Assembly (NCBI RefSeq): GCF_946885885.1 | Contig: NZ_CAMPHN010000025.1 | Location: forward strand, 1-40,044 | DNA length: 40,044 nucleotides | Origin: an uncultured Pseudomonas sp. | GTDB lineage: Bacteria; Pseudomonadota; Gammaproteobacteria; Pseudomonadales; Pseudomonadaceae | Direction of reading: 5' to 3' | In this document: positions 7,896 to 17,006 of the stretch, piece by piece | Position numbering within the stretch: position 1 is the stretch's first letter | Layout of the letters: every line of letters begins with the position of its first letter | Translations under genes and position numbers: made by a program | The notes under the pieces: model-generated | Seen by the model: only the letters and a program-made list of their open reading frames with translations | Told to the model about the DNA's origin: nothing | Databases searched by the model: none

Positions 7896-9665
7896 ATGTG
7901 CGGAATAGCTGGAGAACTACGTTTTGATCAACGCGCGGCCGACCTCGCCGCCGTCGAGCGCATCACCCATCACTTGACCCCACGCGGCCCCGACGCCCAC
8001 GGTTTTCACAGCCAAGGGCCGGTCGCCCTCGGCCATCGCCGCTTGAAGATCATGGATCTGGCCGAAGCCTCGGGCCAGCCGATGATCGACAGCGAACTCG
8101 GCCTGGCACTGGTGTTCAACGGCGCCATCTATAACTACCCGGAACTGCGCAGCGAGCTGCAAGCGCTGGGCTATCGCTTCTTCTCCGACGGCGACACCGA
8201 GGTGCTGCTCAAGGGCTACCACGCCTGGGGCAAGGACCTGCTGCCCAAGCTCAACGGCATGTTCGCCTTCGCCATCTGGGAGCGCGACAGCCAACAACTG
8301 TTCATCGCCCGCGACCGCCTCGGGGTCAAGCCGCTGTATCTGTCGCGCACCGGGCAGCGCCTGCGCTTCGCCTCCAGCCTGCCAGCGCTGCTGCAAGGCG
8401 GCGATATCGCCAAGGCCCTCGACCCCATCGCGCTCAACTACTACCTGAACTTCCACGCCGTGGTGCCGGCGCCGCGGACCATTCTCGCCGGGGTGGAAAA
8501 ACTGCCGCCGGCCACTTGGCTGCGCATCGATGCCCAAGGCAACAGCGAGCAGCAAAGCTGGTGGCAGCTGAACTACGGCCCGCGCGGGGACGAGAGCGCT
8601 TTCGGCCTGGAAGAATGGCGCGACCGCGTGCTCGACGGCATGCGCGAGGCCGTGTCGATCCGCCAACGCGCGGCGGTGGATGTCGGTGTGCTGCTGTCCG
8701 GCGGAGTCGATTCGAGCATGCTGGTCGGCCTGTTGCGCGAAGCCGGGGTGGAAAACCTCTCGACCTTCTCCATCGGCTTTCAGGATGCCGGCGGCGAACG
8801 TGGCGACGAATTTCAATACTCCGACCTGATCGCCGAGCGCTTCGCCACCCGGCACCATCAATTACGTATCGGCGAACACGAGATTATCGAGCAATTGCCC
8901 GCGGCCTTTCGCGCCATGAGCGAGCCCATGGTCAGCCACGACTGCATCGCCTTCTACCTGCTGTCGCGCGAGGTGGCCAAGCATTGCAAGGTGGTGCAGA
9001 GCGGCCAGGGCGCCGACGAACTGTTCGCCGGCTATCACTGGTACCCGTTGGTCGATGGCGCCAAGGATGCCTTCAGCGCTTATCGCCAGGCCTTCTTCGA
9101 CCGTGGGTACGAGGAATATGCCGAGTGCGTGCAACCGGCCTGGCTGACCGGCGATGTCGCCGGCGATTTCGTCCGCGAGCACTTCGCCCAACCGGGGGCG
9201 ACGGCGGCGGTGGACAAGGCCTTGCGCCTGGACAGCACGGTGATGCTGGTCGACGACCCCGTCAAGCGGGTCGACAACATGACCATGGCCTGGGGTCTGG
9301 AGGCGCGCACGCCATTCCTCGACTATCGATTGGCGGAACTCTCGGCGCGGATACCGGGTCGATTCAAGCTACCGGATGGCGGTAAACACGTGCTCAAGGA
9401 AGCGGCGCGCCAGGTGATCCCGGCGGCGGTGATCGACCGTCCCAAAGGTTACTTTCCAGTGCCCGGCCTCAAGCATCTGCAAGGCGCGACCCTCGGCTGG
9501 GTACGCGACCTGCTGGTCGACCCGAGCCAGGATCGCGGCCTGTTCAACCCGGCCATGCTCGACCGCCTGCTCAGCGATCCCCACGGCCAACTGACACCCC
9601 TGCGCGGCTCCAAGCTGTGGCAAATGGCGGCGCTCAATCTATGGTTAAACGAGCAAGGGCTCTGA
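7896..9665 (+). CDS. asnB: N-acetylglutaminylglutamine amidotransferase (asparagine synthase-like)
   Basis: A 589-residue protein with the class II glutamine amidotransferase domain first and an asparagine-synthase domain second. The N-terminus is MCGIAGELRF, so processing would expose the nucleophilic Cys2. The ATP-pyrophosphatase loop SGGVDSS is at residues 268-274. Context (ngg directly downstream, then an M42 peptidase) marks it as the NAGGN enzyme rather than a housekeeping asparagine synthetase. In that pathway it amidates the carboxyl end of N-acetylglutaminylglutamine using glutamine-derived ammonia, giving the neutral osmoprotectant dipeptide amide. The ribosome site AAGGAAT precedes the ATG. 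The 97 bp to ngg hold a repeat and a hairpin. Confidence 0.94.
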   Translation: MCGIAGELRFDQRAADLAAVERITHHLTPRGPDAHGFHSQGPVALGHRRLKIMDLAEASGQPMIDSELGLALVFNGAIYNYPELRSELQALGYRFFSDGDTEVLLKGYHAWGKDLLPKLNGMFAFAIWERDSQQLFIARDRLGVKPLYLSRTGQRLRFASSLPALLQGGDIAKALDPIALNYYLNFHAVVPAPRTILAGVEKLPPATWLRIDAQGNSEQQSWWQLNYGPRGDESAFGLEEWRDRVLDGMREAVSIRQRAAVDVGVLLSGGVDSSMLVGLLREAGVENLSTFSIGFQDAGGERGDEFQYSDLIAERFATRHHQLRIGEHEIIEQLPAAFRAMSEPMVSHDCIAFYLLSREVAKHCKVVQSGQGADELFAGYHWYPLVDGAKDAFSAYRQAFFDRGYEEYAECVQPAWLTGDVAGDFVREHFAQPGATAAVDKALRLDSTVMLVDDPVKRVDNMTMAWGLEARTPFLDYRLAELSARIPGRFKLPDGGKHVLKEAARQVIPAAVIDRPKGYFPVPGLKHLQGATLGWVRDLLVDPSQDRGLFNPAMLDRLLSDPHGQLTPLRGSKLWQMAALNLWLNEQGL

Positions 9666-9674
9666 CCTCCGTCT

Positions 9675-9734
9675 GTAGCCCGACTGCAATCCGAGGATGC
9701 CAACCTACTCTTCAGCCCCGGCGTTATCCGGGGC
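9675..9734. repeat. Dispersed repeat and GC hairpin in the asnB-ngg gap
   Basis: A degenerate copy of the GTAGCCCG...AATCCG repeat starts at 9675. It is followed by a GCCCCG/CGGGGC hairpin (9715-9720 with 9729-9734, 8-base loop) ending about 28 bp before the ngg start codon. There is no T-run, so it is not an obvious terminator. It could affect mRNA stability or the asnB:ngg ratio. Confidence 0.5.
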
Positions 9735-9762
9735 ACACCGCACAAGCAAAGGAAGTACTCCA

Positions 9763-11499
9763 ATGCGCGCCACTGCCTTCAATCAACGCCTACTGCGCGG
9801 CCAACCTCCCTCCTACGAACGTCTGCAAGCGCGCTTTGCCGAAGGGCACGGCAGCGAGCTGGGCCAGCCCAAGGTCGTGCATTGCGGCTGGGGCCGCCTG
9901 CTGATCGGCCATACCTACCCGGACGCCAGCGAGCTGGCCGCGGATCTGCTCAACGAGCAGGCCGGCGAACGCGATATCGCGCTCTATGTCGCCGCCCCCC
10001 AGCAAGTGCTGGCGCAGGCACCGCAACAGCTGTTCCTCGATCCCTCCGACACCCTGCGCCTATGGTTCAGCGACTATCGCCCCGCACAGTGCGTGTTCCG
10101 CGGCTACCGCATCCGCCGCGCGCAGAATGCCGAAGACTGGCAGGCGATCAACTGCCTGTACCAGATGCGCGGCATGCTGCCGATCAACCCGGACAAACTC
10201 ACCCCGCGGCGCCTCGGCGGGCCGGTGTATTGGCTGGCCGAGGACGAAGACAGCGGCATGGTCATCGGCAGCGTCATGGGCCTCAACCACCACAAGGCCT
10301 ACAAGGATCCGGAAAACGGCAGCAGCCTCTGGTGCCTGGCGGTCGACCCGCGCTGCACCCGCCCCGGCGTCGGCGAGGTGTTGGTGCGCCACCTGATCGA
10401 ACACTTTATGAGCCGCGGCCTGAGCTACCTCGATCTGTCGGTGCTGCACGACAACGGCCAGGCCAAGAAGCTCTACGCCAAGCTGGGTTTCCGCGAGCTG
10501 CAAACCTTCAGCATCAAGCGCAAGAACGGCATCAACCAGACCCTGTTTCTCGGCCCCGGCCCGCACACGGAGATGAATCCCTATGCACGGATCATCGTCG
10601 ACGAAGCGCTGCGCCGCGGTATCGAAGTGCAGGTGGACGACAGCGAAGCCGGTCTGTTCACCCTGAGCCAGGGCGGCCGGCGGATTCGCTGTCGCGAATC
10701 GCTGACCGATCTGACCAGCGCGGTGAGCATGACCCTGTGTCAGGACAAGCGCCTGACCCATCGCACCCTGGCCCGAGCGGGTCTGCGCCTGCCCGCCCAA
10801 CGCCTGGCCGGCAGCGCCGAAGAGAACGCTGCGTTCCTCGCCGAACACGGCAGCCTGGTGGTCAAACCGGTGGATGGCGAACAGGGCCAGGGCGTCGCGG
10901 TCGACCTGCGCAGCCCGGCCGAGGTGCAAGCGGCGATCGAGCGCGCCCAGCCCTTCGACAGCCGGGTGCTGCTGGAGAGTTTTCATCCGGGCCTCGACCT
11001 GCGCATTCTGGTGATCGGCTTCGAAGTGGTCGCTGCCGCGATCCGCCGCCCCGCGGAAGTGATCGGCGACGGGCGTCACAGCATCGGCGAATTGATCGAC
11101 GCCCAGAGCCGCCGCCGCCAAGCCGCCACCGACGGCGAAAGCCGCATCCCCAAGGACGCCGAAACCCTGCGCACGCTGCATGCCGCCGGGGTCGACTACG
11201 ACAGCGTGCTGCCCCAGGGGCAACGCCTGGCCGTGCGCAAGACCGCCAACCTGCACACTGGCGGCAGCCTTGAGGATGTCACCGATATCCTTCACCCGAC
11301 GCTCGCCGACGCCGCGGTAAAAGCCGCCCGCGCCCTGGATATCCCGGTGGTCGGCCTCGACTTGCTGGTGCCGGCCGCCGACCAACCCGATTACGTGTTC
11401 ATCGAAGCCAACGAGCGCGCCGGCCTGGCCAACCACCAGCCACAACCCACCGCCGAGCGTTTTATCGACTTGCTGTTCCCGCTCAGCCAGGTCGGCTGA
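9763..11499 (+). CDS. ngg: N-acetylglutaminylglutamine synthetase
   Basis: A 578-residue fusion of a GNAT acetyltransferase and an ATP-grasp ligase, the recognised architecture of the NAGGN synthetase. The GNAT part covers about residues 100-265, with the acetyl-CoA binding region around CLAVDPRCTRPGVGEVLVRH and a C-terminal KKLYAKLGFRELQTF strand-turn. The ATP-grasp part covers about 300-575, with LVVKPVDGEQGQGV and the Mg-binding end FIEANERAGLANH. Established role: acetylation of glutamine and ligation to a second glutamine, producing N-acetylglutaminylglutamine for AsnB. Start: the ATG at 9763 with an AAAGGAAG ribosome site 8 bp upstream; an in-frame ATG at 9697 lies inside repeat DNA and was rejected. 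Confidence 0.93.
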   Translation: MRATAFNQRLLRGQPPSYERLQARFAEGHGSELGQPKVVHCGWGRLLIGHTYPDASELAADLLNEQAGERDIALYVAAPQQVLAQAPQQLFLDPSDTLRLWFSDYRPAQCVFRGYRIRRAQNAEDWQAINCLYQMRGMLPINPDKLTPRRLGGPVYWLAEDEDSGMVIGSVMGLNHHKAYKDPENGSSLWCLAVDPRCTRPGVGEVLVRHLIEHFMSRGLSYLDLSVLHDNGQAKKLYAKLGFRELQTFSIKRKNGINQTLFLGPGPHTEMNPYARIIVDEALRRGIEVQVDDSEAGLFTLSQGGRRIRCRESLTDLTSAVSMTLCQDKRLTHRTLARAGLRLPAQRLAGSAEENAAFLAEHGSLVVKPVDGEQGQGVAVDLRSPAEVQAAIERAQPFDSRVLLESFHPGLDLRILVIGFEVVAAAIRRPAEVIGDGRHSIGELIDAQSRRRQAATDGESRIPKDAETLRTLHAAGVDYDSVLPQGQRLAVRKTANLHTGGSLEDVTDILHPTLADAAVKAARALDIPVVGLDLLVPAADQPDYVFIEANERAGLANHQPQPTAERFIDLLFPLSQVG

Positions 11500-11614
11500 G
11501 GGCTACGACGACAGTCGTGGGCGGGCCAACGGCCCGCTGCAGGAGCCAGGGGGACGCCTAGTGCTTGCTGGCGATCGTCTGTGAACCGCATGCAATCAGG
11601 GCGCGCCAGAATTC

Positions 11615-11776
11615 CCCCGGATTGCACCTGGGCTACGAGGGCTGGGTAGGGTGGATGACACCTTTTTCATCCATCACCGCTATTGGAGGATGGTAAAGGG
11701 TAAAGCGTCATCCACCCGAACTCGCGACAGCCGGGTGCCGCTCGGGTAACCCGATCGCCAGCAAGCTGGCTCCTAC
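11615..11776. repeat. Repeat-rich gap between ngg and the M42 peptidase
   Basis: The 322-bp gap after ngg (11500-11821) holds no gene that I can support. It contains a GCGGGCC/GGCCCGC hairpin at 11521-11537, a reverse copy of the dispersed GTAGCCC repeat at 11615-11636, a perfect 11-bp inverted repeat (GGGTGGATGAC at 11649-11659 with its complement at 11707-11717), and a REP element (ATCGCCAGCAAGCTGGCTCC) at 11754-11776. The clustering suggests a hot spot for REP-type insertions inside an operon that is otherwise conserved. Confidence 0.7.
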
Positions 11777-11821
11777 ATGAAAGATAAAGCCTTTATCTCT
11801 GGCAGTACCAAGGAGACGCTA

Positions 11822-13012
11822 ATGCCACACCTCCCCGAACCCGATCTCGAATACCTGCAAAAAGTCCTGCTGGAAATGCTCGCGATCCCCAGCCCCACTG
11901 GCTTTACCGACACCATCGTGCGCTATGTCGCCGAGCGCCTCGAGGAAATCGGCATTCCCTTCGAGATGACCCGCCGCGGTACCATTCGCGGCACCTTGAA
12001 GGGCAAGCAGAGCAGCCCCGACCGCGCCGTTTCGGCGCACCTGGACACCATTGGCGCGATCGTCCGTACCGTGCAGGACAACGGTCGCCTGGGGCTGGCG
12101 CCGGTCGGTTGCTGGTCCAGCCGTTTTGCCGAGGGTAGCCGCGTCAGCGTGTTCACCGATGCCGGCGTTATCCGCGGCAGCGTCCTGCCGTTGATGGCCT
12201 CGGGGCATGCGTTCAATACCGAAGTGGACCGTTTGCCGATCAGCTGGGATCACGTCGAACTGCGCCTGGACGCCTACAGCACGACCCGCGCCGATTGCGA
12301 ATCGCTGGGCGTGTCGGTCGGCGATTTCGTCGCCTTCGACCCACTGCCGGAGTTCACCGAAAGCGGCCATATCAGCGCCCGCCATCTGGACGATAAAGCC
12401 GGCGTGGCGGCGCTGCTGGCCTCGCTCAAGGCGATCGTCGAAAGCGGTATCGAGCCGGAAATCGACTGTCACCCGCTGTTCACCATTACCGAAGAGACCG
12501 GCTCCGGGGCGGCAGCGGCCTTGCCTTGGGACGTCAGCGAGTTCGTCGGCATCGACATCGCACCGGTGGCCCCCGGCCAGCAATCGAGCGAACACGCGGT
12601 CAGCGTGGCCATGCAGGATTCCGGCGGCCCTTACGACTATCACCTGTCGCGCCAGTTGTTGCGTCTGGCCGGCGAGCACGAGATCCCAGTGCGCCGCGAC
12701 CTGTTCCGCTACTACCACAGCGACGCCCAGTCGGCGATCACCGCCGGCCATGACATCCGTATCGCCCTGCTCGCCTTCGGTTGCGACGCCACCCATGGCT
12801 ACGAACGCACCCATGTCGACAGCCTGGCCGCCCTCGCCCGCTTGCTCAGCGCCTATATGCTCAGCCCACCGGTATTCGCCAGCGATGCACAGCCGGCGCA
12901 GGGTTCGCTGGAACGTTTCAGCCATCAACTCGAGCACGATGCGCAGATGGAAAGCGATACCCGTGTACCGACAGTCGACAGCCTGCTCGGTCATCGCGAT
13001 CAGGACGCTTGA
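11822..13012 (+). CDS. M42-family metallopeptidase of the NAGGN system
   Basis: A 396-residue M42-type aminopeptidase-like protein. Metal-ligand motifs are in place: SAHLDTIG near residue 75, ARHLDDKAG in the middle, the catalytic acid pair in ITEETGSG, and the late CDATHGYERTH histidine region. Members of this subgroup are annotated as the peptidase of the NAGGN osmoprotectant system, and its place after asnB and ngg supports that. It may hydrolyse NAGGN or its precursor when osmotic stress ends; this role is inferred. Start: the ATG at 11822, eight bases after an AAGGAG ribosome site. An in-frame ATG at 11777 falls at the edge of a REP element and has no ribosome site. Confidence 0.88.
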   Translation: MPHLPEPDLEYLQKVLLEMLAIPSPTGFTDTIVRYVAERLEEIGIPFEMTRRGTIRGTLKGKQSSPDRAVSAHLDTIGAIVRTVQDNGRLGLAPVGCWSSRFAEGSRVSVFTDAGVIRGSVLPLMASGHAFNTEVDRLPISWDHVELRLDAYSTTRADCESLGVSVGDFVAFDPLPEFTESGHISARHLDDKAGVAALLASLKAIVESGIEPEIDCHPLFTITEETGSGAAAALPWDVSEFVGIDIAPVAPGQQSSEHAVSVAMQDSGGPYDYHLSRQLLRLAGEHEIPVRRDLFRYYHSDAQSAITAGHDIRIALLAFGCDATHGYERTHVDSLAALARLLSAYMLSPPVFASDAQPAQGSLERFSHQLEHDAQMESDTRVPTVDSLLGHRDQDA

Positions 13013-13143
13013 AGGGCGTCACGCATCCGGGCAAAGTGACGGGCATGGATGCCGAACGCTGCGCAACTTGTTGCGCAGCCAGCGGGCAATGGAGAGGAGG
13101 CTGCGCGAAATCAGTCGCCTTATCACGTTAGTGGGGTTCGCGG

Positions 13144-15894
13144 ATGCCGCGTATATGCCTTGCGGTGCTGTTGCTCTGGCTGTGCGGCCCGGCGTGGGCG
13201 ATGCCTGCGGTGGAGTTGGACCAGCAAAACCCACGCATGTCCCTGGGCCCCTTCCTGGGTTACCTGCAAGACACCCAAGGCAACCTGACGCCGCAACAGG
13301 TCAACGCCTTCCCCGACGGGCGCTTTGTCGAAGCGCACAACGACCATATCAATCTCGGTAAAAACGAGTCGACCTGGTGGTTCAAGGTACGGCTACATAA
13401 TCGGCTGCCGCACACCTTGTCCGGTTACCTGGAAGTCAATTACCCGCTGCTCGACCATGTGCAGGTGTACCTGATCCCGCCATCCGGCCAGTGGCAGCAG
13501 CAAGAAAGTGGCGATCGCTATGCCTTCGCCCAACGCCCGGTGCAAGTGCGCAACTTCTGGTTCCCGCTCGACCTGCCCACCGGTGAAAGCACCCTGCTGG
13601 TGCGCGTGGAAAGCACCAGCACGATTTTCCTGCCGTTGTTCTTCAGCAGCTACACCGCCAGCGCGGAGGCTCAAGAAAACCTCATGGGGATCAGCGGCGC
13701 CTTCTATGGCGTGGTTTTCGCGATGTTTTTCTACAACCTCTTCCTGTTTCTCTGGCTGCGCGAACCCGCCTATTTCTGGTACCTGCTGTACAACCTGAAT
13801 ATCGGTCTGTTCGTCGCCAGCTTCGATGGCATGTTGTTCAAGCTGCTGCCCGAGCATGTCGGCTTGCAGTCGGTGAGCATCTATATCCTGATGTATATCC
13901 ACTGCCTCACGGCCACCCAGTTCAGCCGCCACTTCCTGCACACCCGCCAGCATTTCCCAAGCCTCGACCGGGGGCTGCGGGGATTTATGCTACTGGTCGG
14001 CGCTTGCTTGCTATCGGCTCCCTTGATCGGCCAGCAGGACTGGACCATTCTCGCCAGTTTTACGGTGTTGGCGGTTTCCGTGGTGCTACTGCTCAGTGGC
14101 GCCTACGTCTGGCGCAAGGGCCTGCGCTATGGCTCCTACTACATCATCGCTTGGGGCACTTTGCTGGTCTCCTTTATCATGGCCACCTCAGGCTCCCTGG
14201 GCGTCGAATGGTTCGGCTTATATGGGGCATCGGTGATAAAAACCGGTGTAACCATCGAGCTTCTCACGCTGTCCATAGGTTTAGCGGATCGCATTACCCT
14301 CCTCAAGGAAGAAGGCTTTCAATCGCGCCGCGCCGCCGAACAGGCGGAGATCGAGAACCAAGCCAAAGGCCGCTTCCTGGCCAAAATGAGCCATGAAATC
14401 CGTACACCGCTCAATGGCGTCCTGGGTATGCTGCAATTGCTCAAAGAAACCCCGCTGGATCGCAGCCAACGCTTTTACGTCGACACCATTTCCAGTTCCG
14501 GTAGCTCACTTATGGCCGTCATCAACGACATTCTCGACTATGCACGTATCGAGTCCGGCAAACTCAGCCTGGAACATATCGATTTCGATCTGGAAGAGCT
14601 GGTCTCCGAGACCCTCAGCCTGTTTACCGGCCAGGCTCTGGATAAACAGTTGCGTCTTTACCTCAGCCTGGAAACGGGAGTGCCGCGGCGCATCCAGGGC
14701 GACCCCACGCGCCTCAAGCAAGTATTGATGAACCTGCTGAGCAATGCCCTGAAATTTACCGGTGAAGGCTATGTATCAATGAGCATCAGCCGACGCCACG
14801 ACTCCCAAGGCAACCCGCATCTGCTGTTCGCCATCAGCGACAGCGGCATCGGTATCGATGAGCAAAGCCAAAGCCAGCTGTTCAAATCCTTCGCCCAAGG
14901 CGACTCCAGCACCACCCGCCGCTATGGCGGCAGCGGCCTGGGCTTGGCCATCAGCAAGGAACTGGTGGAAATGATGGGCGGCGGCATCGAAGTGCAGAGC
15001 ACACCCGGGCAAGGTACGCGTTTCAGCTTCAACATTCCGCTGAGCGACGCCAACGAACCGCTCGACCCCCTGAGCGGACTGCTCAAGGGTCGCGTCGCCT
15101 TGCTCGGCTCCCTCGATAGCCAGGGCCTGGACGCCCTGAGCCGGATACTCGGGCGCTGGGGCATGCGTACCGAGCGCTGCCTGAGACCGGAACGTCTGCA
15201 TGAGTACCTGGAAGATTTCGTCACGCCGCCCTTGCTGGTGCTGATGGCGCCCTGGCCCGGCAGTGTTCAATACTGGCTGGACTCGCTACGCCCGCAAATC
15301 CAACCCGGCCAGCGGGTATTGCTGTTGTGCGCCCCGGAGCAATGCCAACAAGTCGTACCGAGCGAAGGCATGCGCCTGGTGAGCATGGCGCAACCCCTGG
15401 CGATTACCGCTTTGCGCCATGCCCTGCACGAGCTCTACGAGCAGCCGCTCGGCGAACGCGGCAGCCCGGTCCGGGAAGTGCCTTGCGACAGCGCTGGCGC
15501 GCCCTGCATCCTGGTAGCCGAAGACAACCCGGTGAACCAGATGGTGGTGCAGGGCTTCTTGAAAAAGCGCGGTTATAGCGTGCGGCTGGTGACCAATGGA
15601 CTGGCCGCTGTTAGCGAATACCAGCGCGATCCGGCAGCGATTCAGCTGATCTTGATGGATTGCGAAATGCCGGAGATGGATGGCTTCGAAGCCACCCGAC
15701 AAATCCGCCGCCTGGAGCGCCAACAAAGCCTGCAGGCCGTGCCGATCATCGCATTGACCGCGCATATCCTCGACGAACACCGTCAGCATGGCATCTCGGC
15801 CGGCATGGACGACTTCCTCGGTAAGCCGCTGGACAGCGCGAAGCTGTACAGCACCTTGGAAAGCTATCTGTATAAACCCGCGCACAACAGTTGA
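13144..15894 (+). CDS. Hybrid sensor histidine kinase with 7TMR-DISM sensor and one receiver domain
   Basis: A 916-residue inner-membrane sensor. Order of parts: signal peptide (1-19, cut after AWA); periplasmic 7TMR-DISMED2-type sugar-binding-like domain (about 30-175); seven membrane helices (about 185-390); short coiled coil; HisKA with His417 in MSHEIRTP; HATPase_c with [15 protein letters not shown] and [10 protein letters not shown] boxes; and a C-terminal receiver (about 788-910) with phospho-acceptor Asp839 in [11 protein letters not shown]. The layout resembles RetS/LadS-type sensors but with a single receiver. It lies 131 bp after the NAGGN peptidase on the same strand, a linkage I recall from other Pseudomonas. 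A role in sensing osmotic state or the osmolyte is inferred. No cognate response regulator or Hpt protein lies nearby. Confidence 0.93.
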   Translation: MPRICLAVLLLWLCGPAWAMPAVELDQQNPRMSLGPFLGYLQDTQGNLTPQQVNAFPDGRFVEAHNDHINLGKNESTWWFKVRLHNRLPHTLSGYLEVNYPLLDHVQVYLIPPSGQWQQQESGDRYAFAQRPVQVRNFWFPLDLPTGESTLLVRVESTSTIFLPLFFSSYTASAEAQENLMGISGAFYGVVFAMFFYNLFLFLWLREPAYFWYLLYNLNIGLFVASFDGMLFKLLPEHVGLQSVSIYILMYIHCLTATQFSRHFLHTRQHFPSLDRGLRGFMLLVGACLLSAPLIGQQDWTILASFTVLAVSVVLLLSGAYVWRKGLRYGSYYIIAWGTLLVSFIMATSGSLGVEWFGLYGASVIKTGVTIELLTLSIGLADRITLLKEEGFQSRRAAEQAEIENQAKGRFLAKMSHEIRTPLNGVLGMLQLLKETPLDRSQRFYVDTISSSGSSLMAVINDILDYARIESGKLSLEHIDFDLEELVSETLSLFTGQALDKQLRLYLSLETGVPRRIQGDPTRLKQVLMNLLSNALKFTGEGYVSMSISRRHDSQGNPHLLFAISDSGIGIDEQSQSQLFKSFAQGDSSTTRRYGGSGLGLAISKELVEMMGGGIEVQSTPGQGTRFSFNIPLSDANEPLDPLSGLLKGRVALLGSLDSQGLDALSRILGRWGMRTERCLRPERLHEYLEDFVTPPLLVLMAPWPGSVQYWLDSLRPQIQPGQRVLLLCAPEQCQQVVPSEGMRLVSMAQPLAITALRHALHELYEQPLGERGSPVREVPCDSAGAPCILVAEDNPVNQMVVQGFLKKRGYSVRLVTNGLAAVSEYQRDPAAIQLILMDCEMPEMDGFEATRQIRRLERQQSLQAVPIIALTAHILDEHRQHGISAGMDDFLGKPLDSAKLYSTLESYLYKPAHNS

Positions 15895-15952
15895 GCATGA
15901 CCAGTACGCCCACGGCGCGTTAACAGGCCACTGTATTCTGGAGTATGACCCC

Positions 15953-16186
15953 GTGCTGATCCCCGCCAATCTGTTGGAAGCCGACACCCTGACCCGCCTG
16001 ATCGAAGACTTCGTCACCCGCGAAGGCACCGACAACGGCGACGAGACCCCGCTGCTGACCCGCGTGCAACGGGTACGCAAAGCGCTCGATAAAGGCGAAG
16101 CGGTGATCGTATTCGACCCCGAGAGCCAACAGTGCCAGCTCGCGCTAAAACGCGACGTACCCAAGGAATGGCTGACGGACCTGTAA
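15953..16186 (+). CDS. yheU: YheU-family protein
   Basis: A 77-residue protein with the YheU (UPF0270) pattern: it starts LIPANLLEADTLTRLIEDFVTREGTD and ends in a KALDKGEAVIVFDPESQQCQL beta segment. The start is a GTG at 15953, with a GGAG ribosome site 9 bp upstream, which aligns with the MLIP start of the E. coli protein. Function is unknown. It is 58 bp downstream of the sensor kinase on the same strand and is probably co-transcribed with it. Confidence 0.88.
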   Translation: MLIPANLLEADTLTRLIEDFVTREGTDNGDETPLLTRVQRVRKALDKGEAVIVFDPESQQCQLALKRDVPKEWLTDL

Positions 16187-16202
16187 CGCGCACGCCGCTC
16201 TT

Positions 16203-16223
16203 GTAGCCCGGATGAAATCCGGG
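16203..16223 (+). repeat. Dispersed GTAGCCCGGATGAAATCC repeat
   Basis: A near-consensus copy of the short palindromic repeat that also marks 6939-7007, 9675 and 11615. It opens the 293-bp gap between yheU and the gene ending at 16480. I see no gene in that gap. Confidence 0.65.
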
Positions 16224-16351
16224 AAAAACAGACACTCGCGATCGCTTCCACCATCGCCGTTTGTGAATGGATAGCGCTTCATCCACGAGATCGCGGGCCG
16301 GGTCGGACCACAGCGGTTAGCGACGATCCACGCCAGTTGGCGGCGACACTT

Positions 16352-16381
16352 TAGCGACCCTGTCGGTAGCGACCCTGTCGG
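16352..16381. repeat. 15-bp direct tandem duplication
   Basis: TAGCGACCCTGTCGG occurs twice back to back (16352-16366 and 16367-16381). It lies within a GTCGGGTTACGCGG...CGCTAACCCGACC inverted arrangement of a type that is common between Pseudomonas genes. Confidence 0.75.
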
Positions 16382-16479
16382 GTTACGCGGCGGCCGATGG
16401 CGATATCACGGCTTAAACCGCGATAGTCGCCGCTAACCCGACCTACCCAGCCCAGGTAAATCCGCGGGAGTCTCCTGCC

Positions 16480-16908
16480 CTACCCGCGCAACCCGCCCTC
16501 GCGCTCCCAGGCGCAACGCACCCGCAGTTCGCCCTCCTGGGGGCTGTGCAAGCCGTTATCCGACTCCCAGCGAAAGGTATGAGTGCCGTTCAATTCGGTT
16601 TCCAGATGGACCACGGCGCTGGTCCAATACAGCCGCTTGAGCAGCGCCTCGAACTGCGCGACCCAGAGACTCCACTCGTATTCGACCGAACGGTAACTGG
16701 CGCCGAAATGAATCACCTGGGTCTGGTACAAACCGGCGCTCGGCTGCAGGCAGGAAGCGAACATTTCACGGCCGAGGAACGACCAGGCATCGCCCGCCGG
16801 CAATTCGGCGAGCACCTGGCTATTGATTTGGCGACGCAAGCGACTCTCCGCCGAACTCTCGGACGGCCAGTCGCGGATACAGCCATAGACGATGGATTCG
16901 GACTCCAC
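16480..16908 (-). CDS. Conserved hypothetical protein (142 aa)
   Basis: A 142-residue soluble protein that I do not recognise by name. It starts VESESIVYGCIRDW and has a mixed alpha/beta look, with several Trp residues, an FGASYRSVEYEWSLWVAQFEALLKRLYW helix-rich centre, and a C-terminal acidic beta stretch (THTFRWESDNGLH...GELRVRCAWE). There is no signal peptide or membrane segment. Start: a GTG at 16908 with TTGGAG 7 bp upstream is preferred over an ATG seven codons earlier. Codon use matches the neighbours. It is convergent with yheU and lies upstream, on the same strand, of nothing obviously related. Function unknown. Confidence 0.7.
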   Translation of the reverse strand: MESESIVYGCIRDWPSESSAESRLRRQINSQVLAELPAGDAWSFLGREMFASCLQPSAGLYQTQVIHFGASYRSVEYEWSLWVAQFEALLKRLYWTSAVVHLETELNGTHTFRWESDNGLHSPQEGELRVRCAWEREGGLRG

Positions 16909-17006
16909 ACGGGCACTCCAACAAATCAAGGGTGCCTTCTATCACAGCGTCGGGATGCAAGAAAGGAACTGCTATGAAACTTTGCCTAATTGAGTTCTGC
17001 ATCAGC

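Noticed and set aside
9882..11273. A 463-residue Arg/Pro-rich frame within ngg
   Set aside because: Alternate frame of a gene with clear GNAT and ATP-grasp motifs.
11777..11821. Upstream ATG start for the M42 peptidase
   Set aside because: Overlaps a REP element end and has no ribosome site; the ATG at 11822 has AAGGAG.
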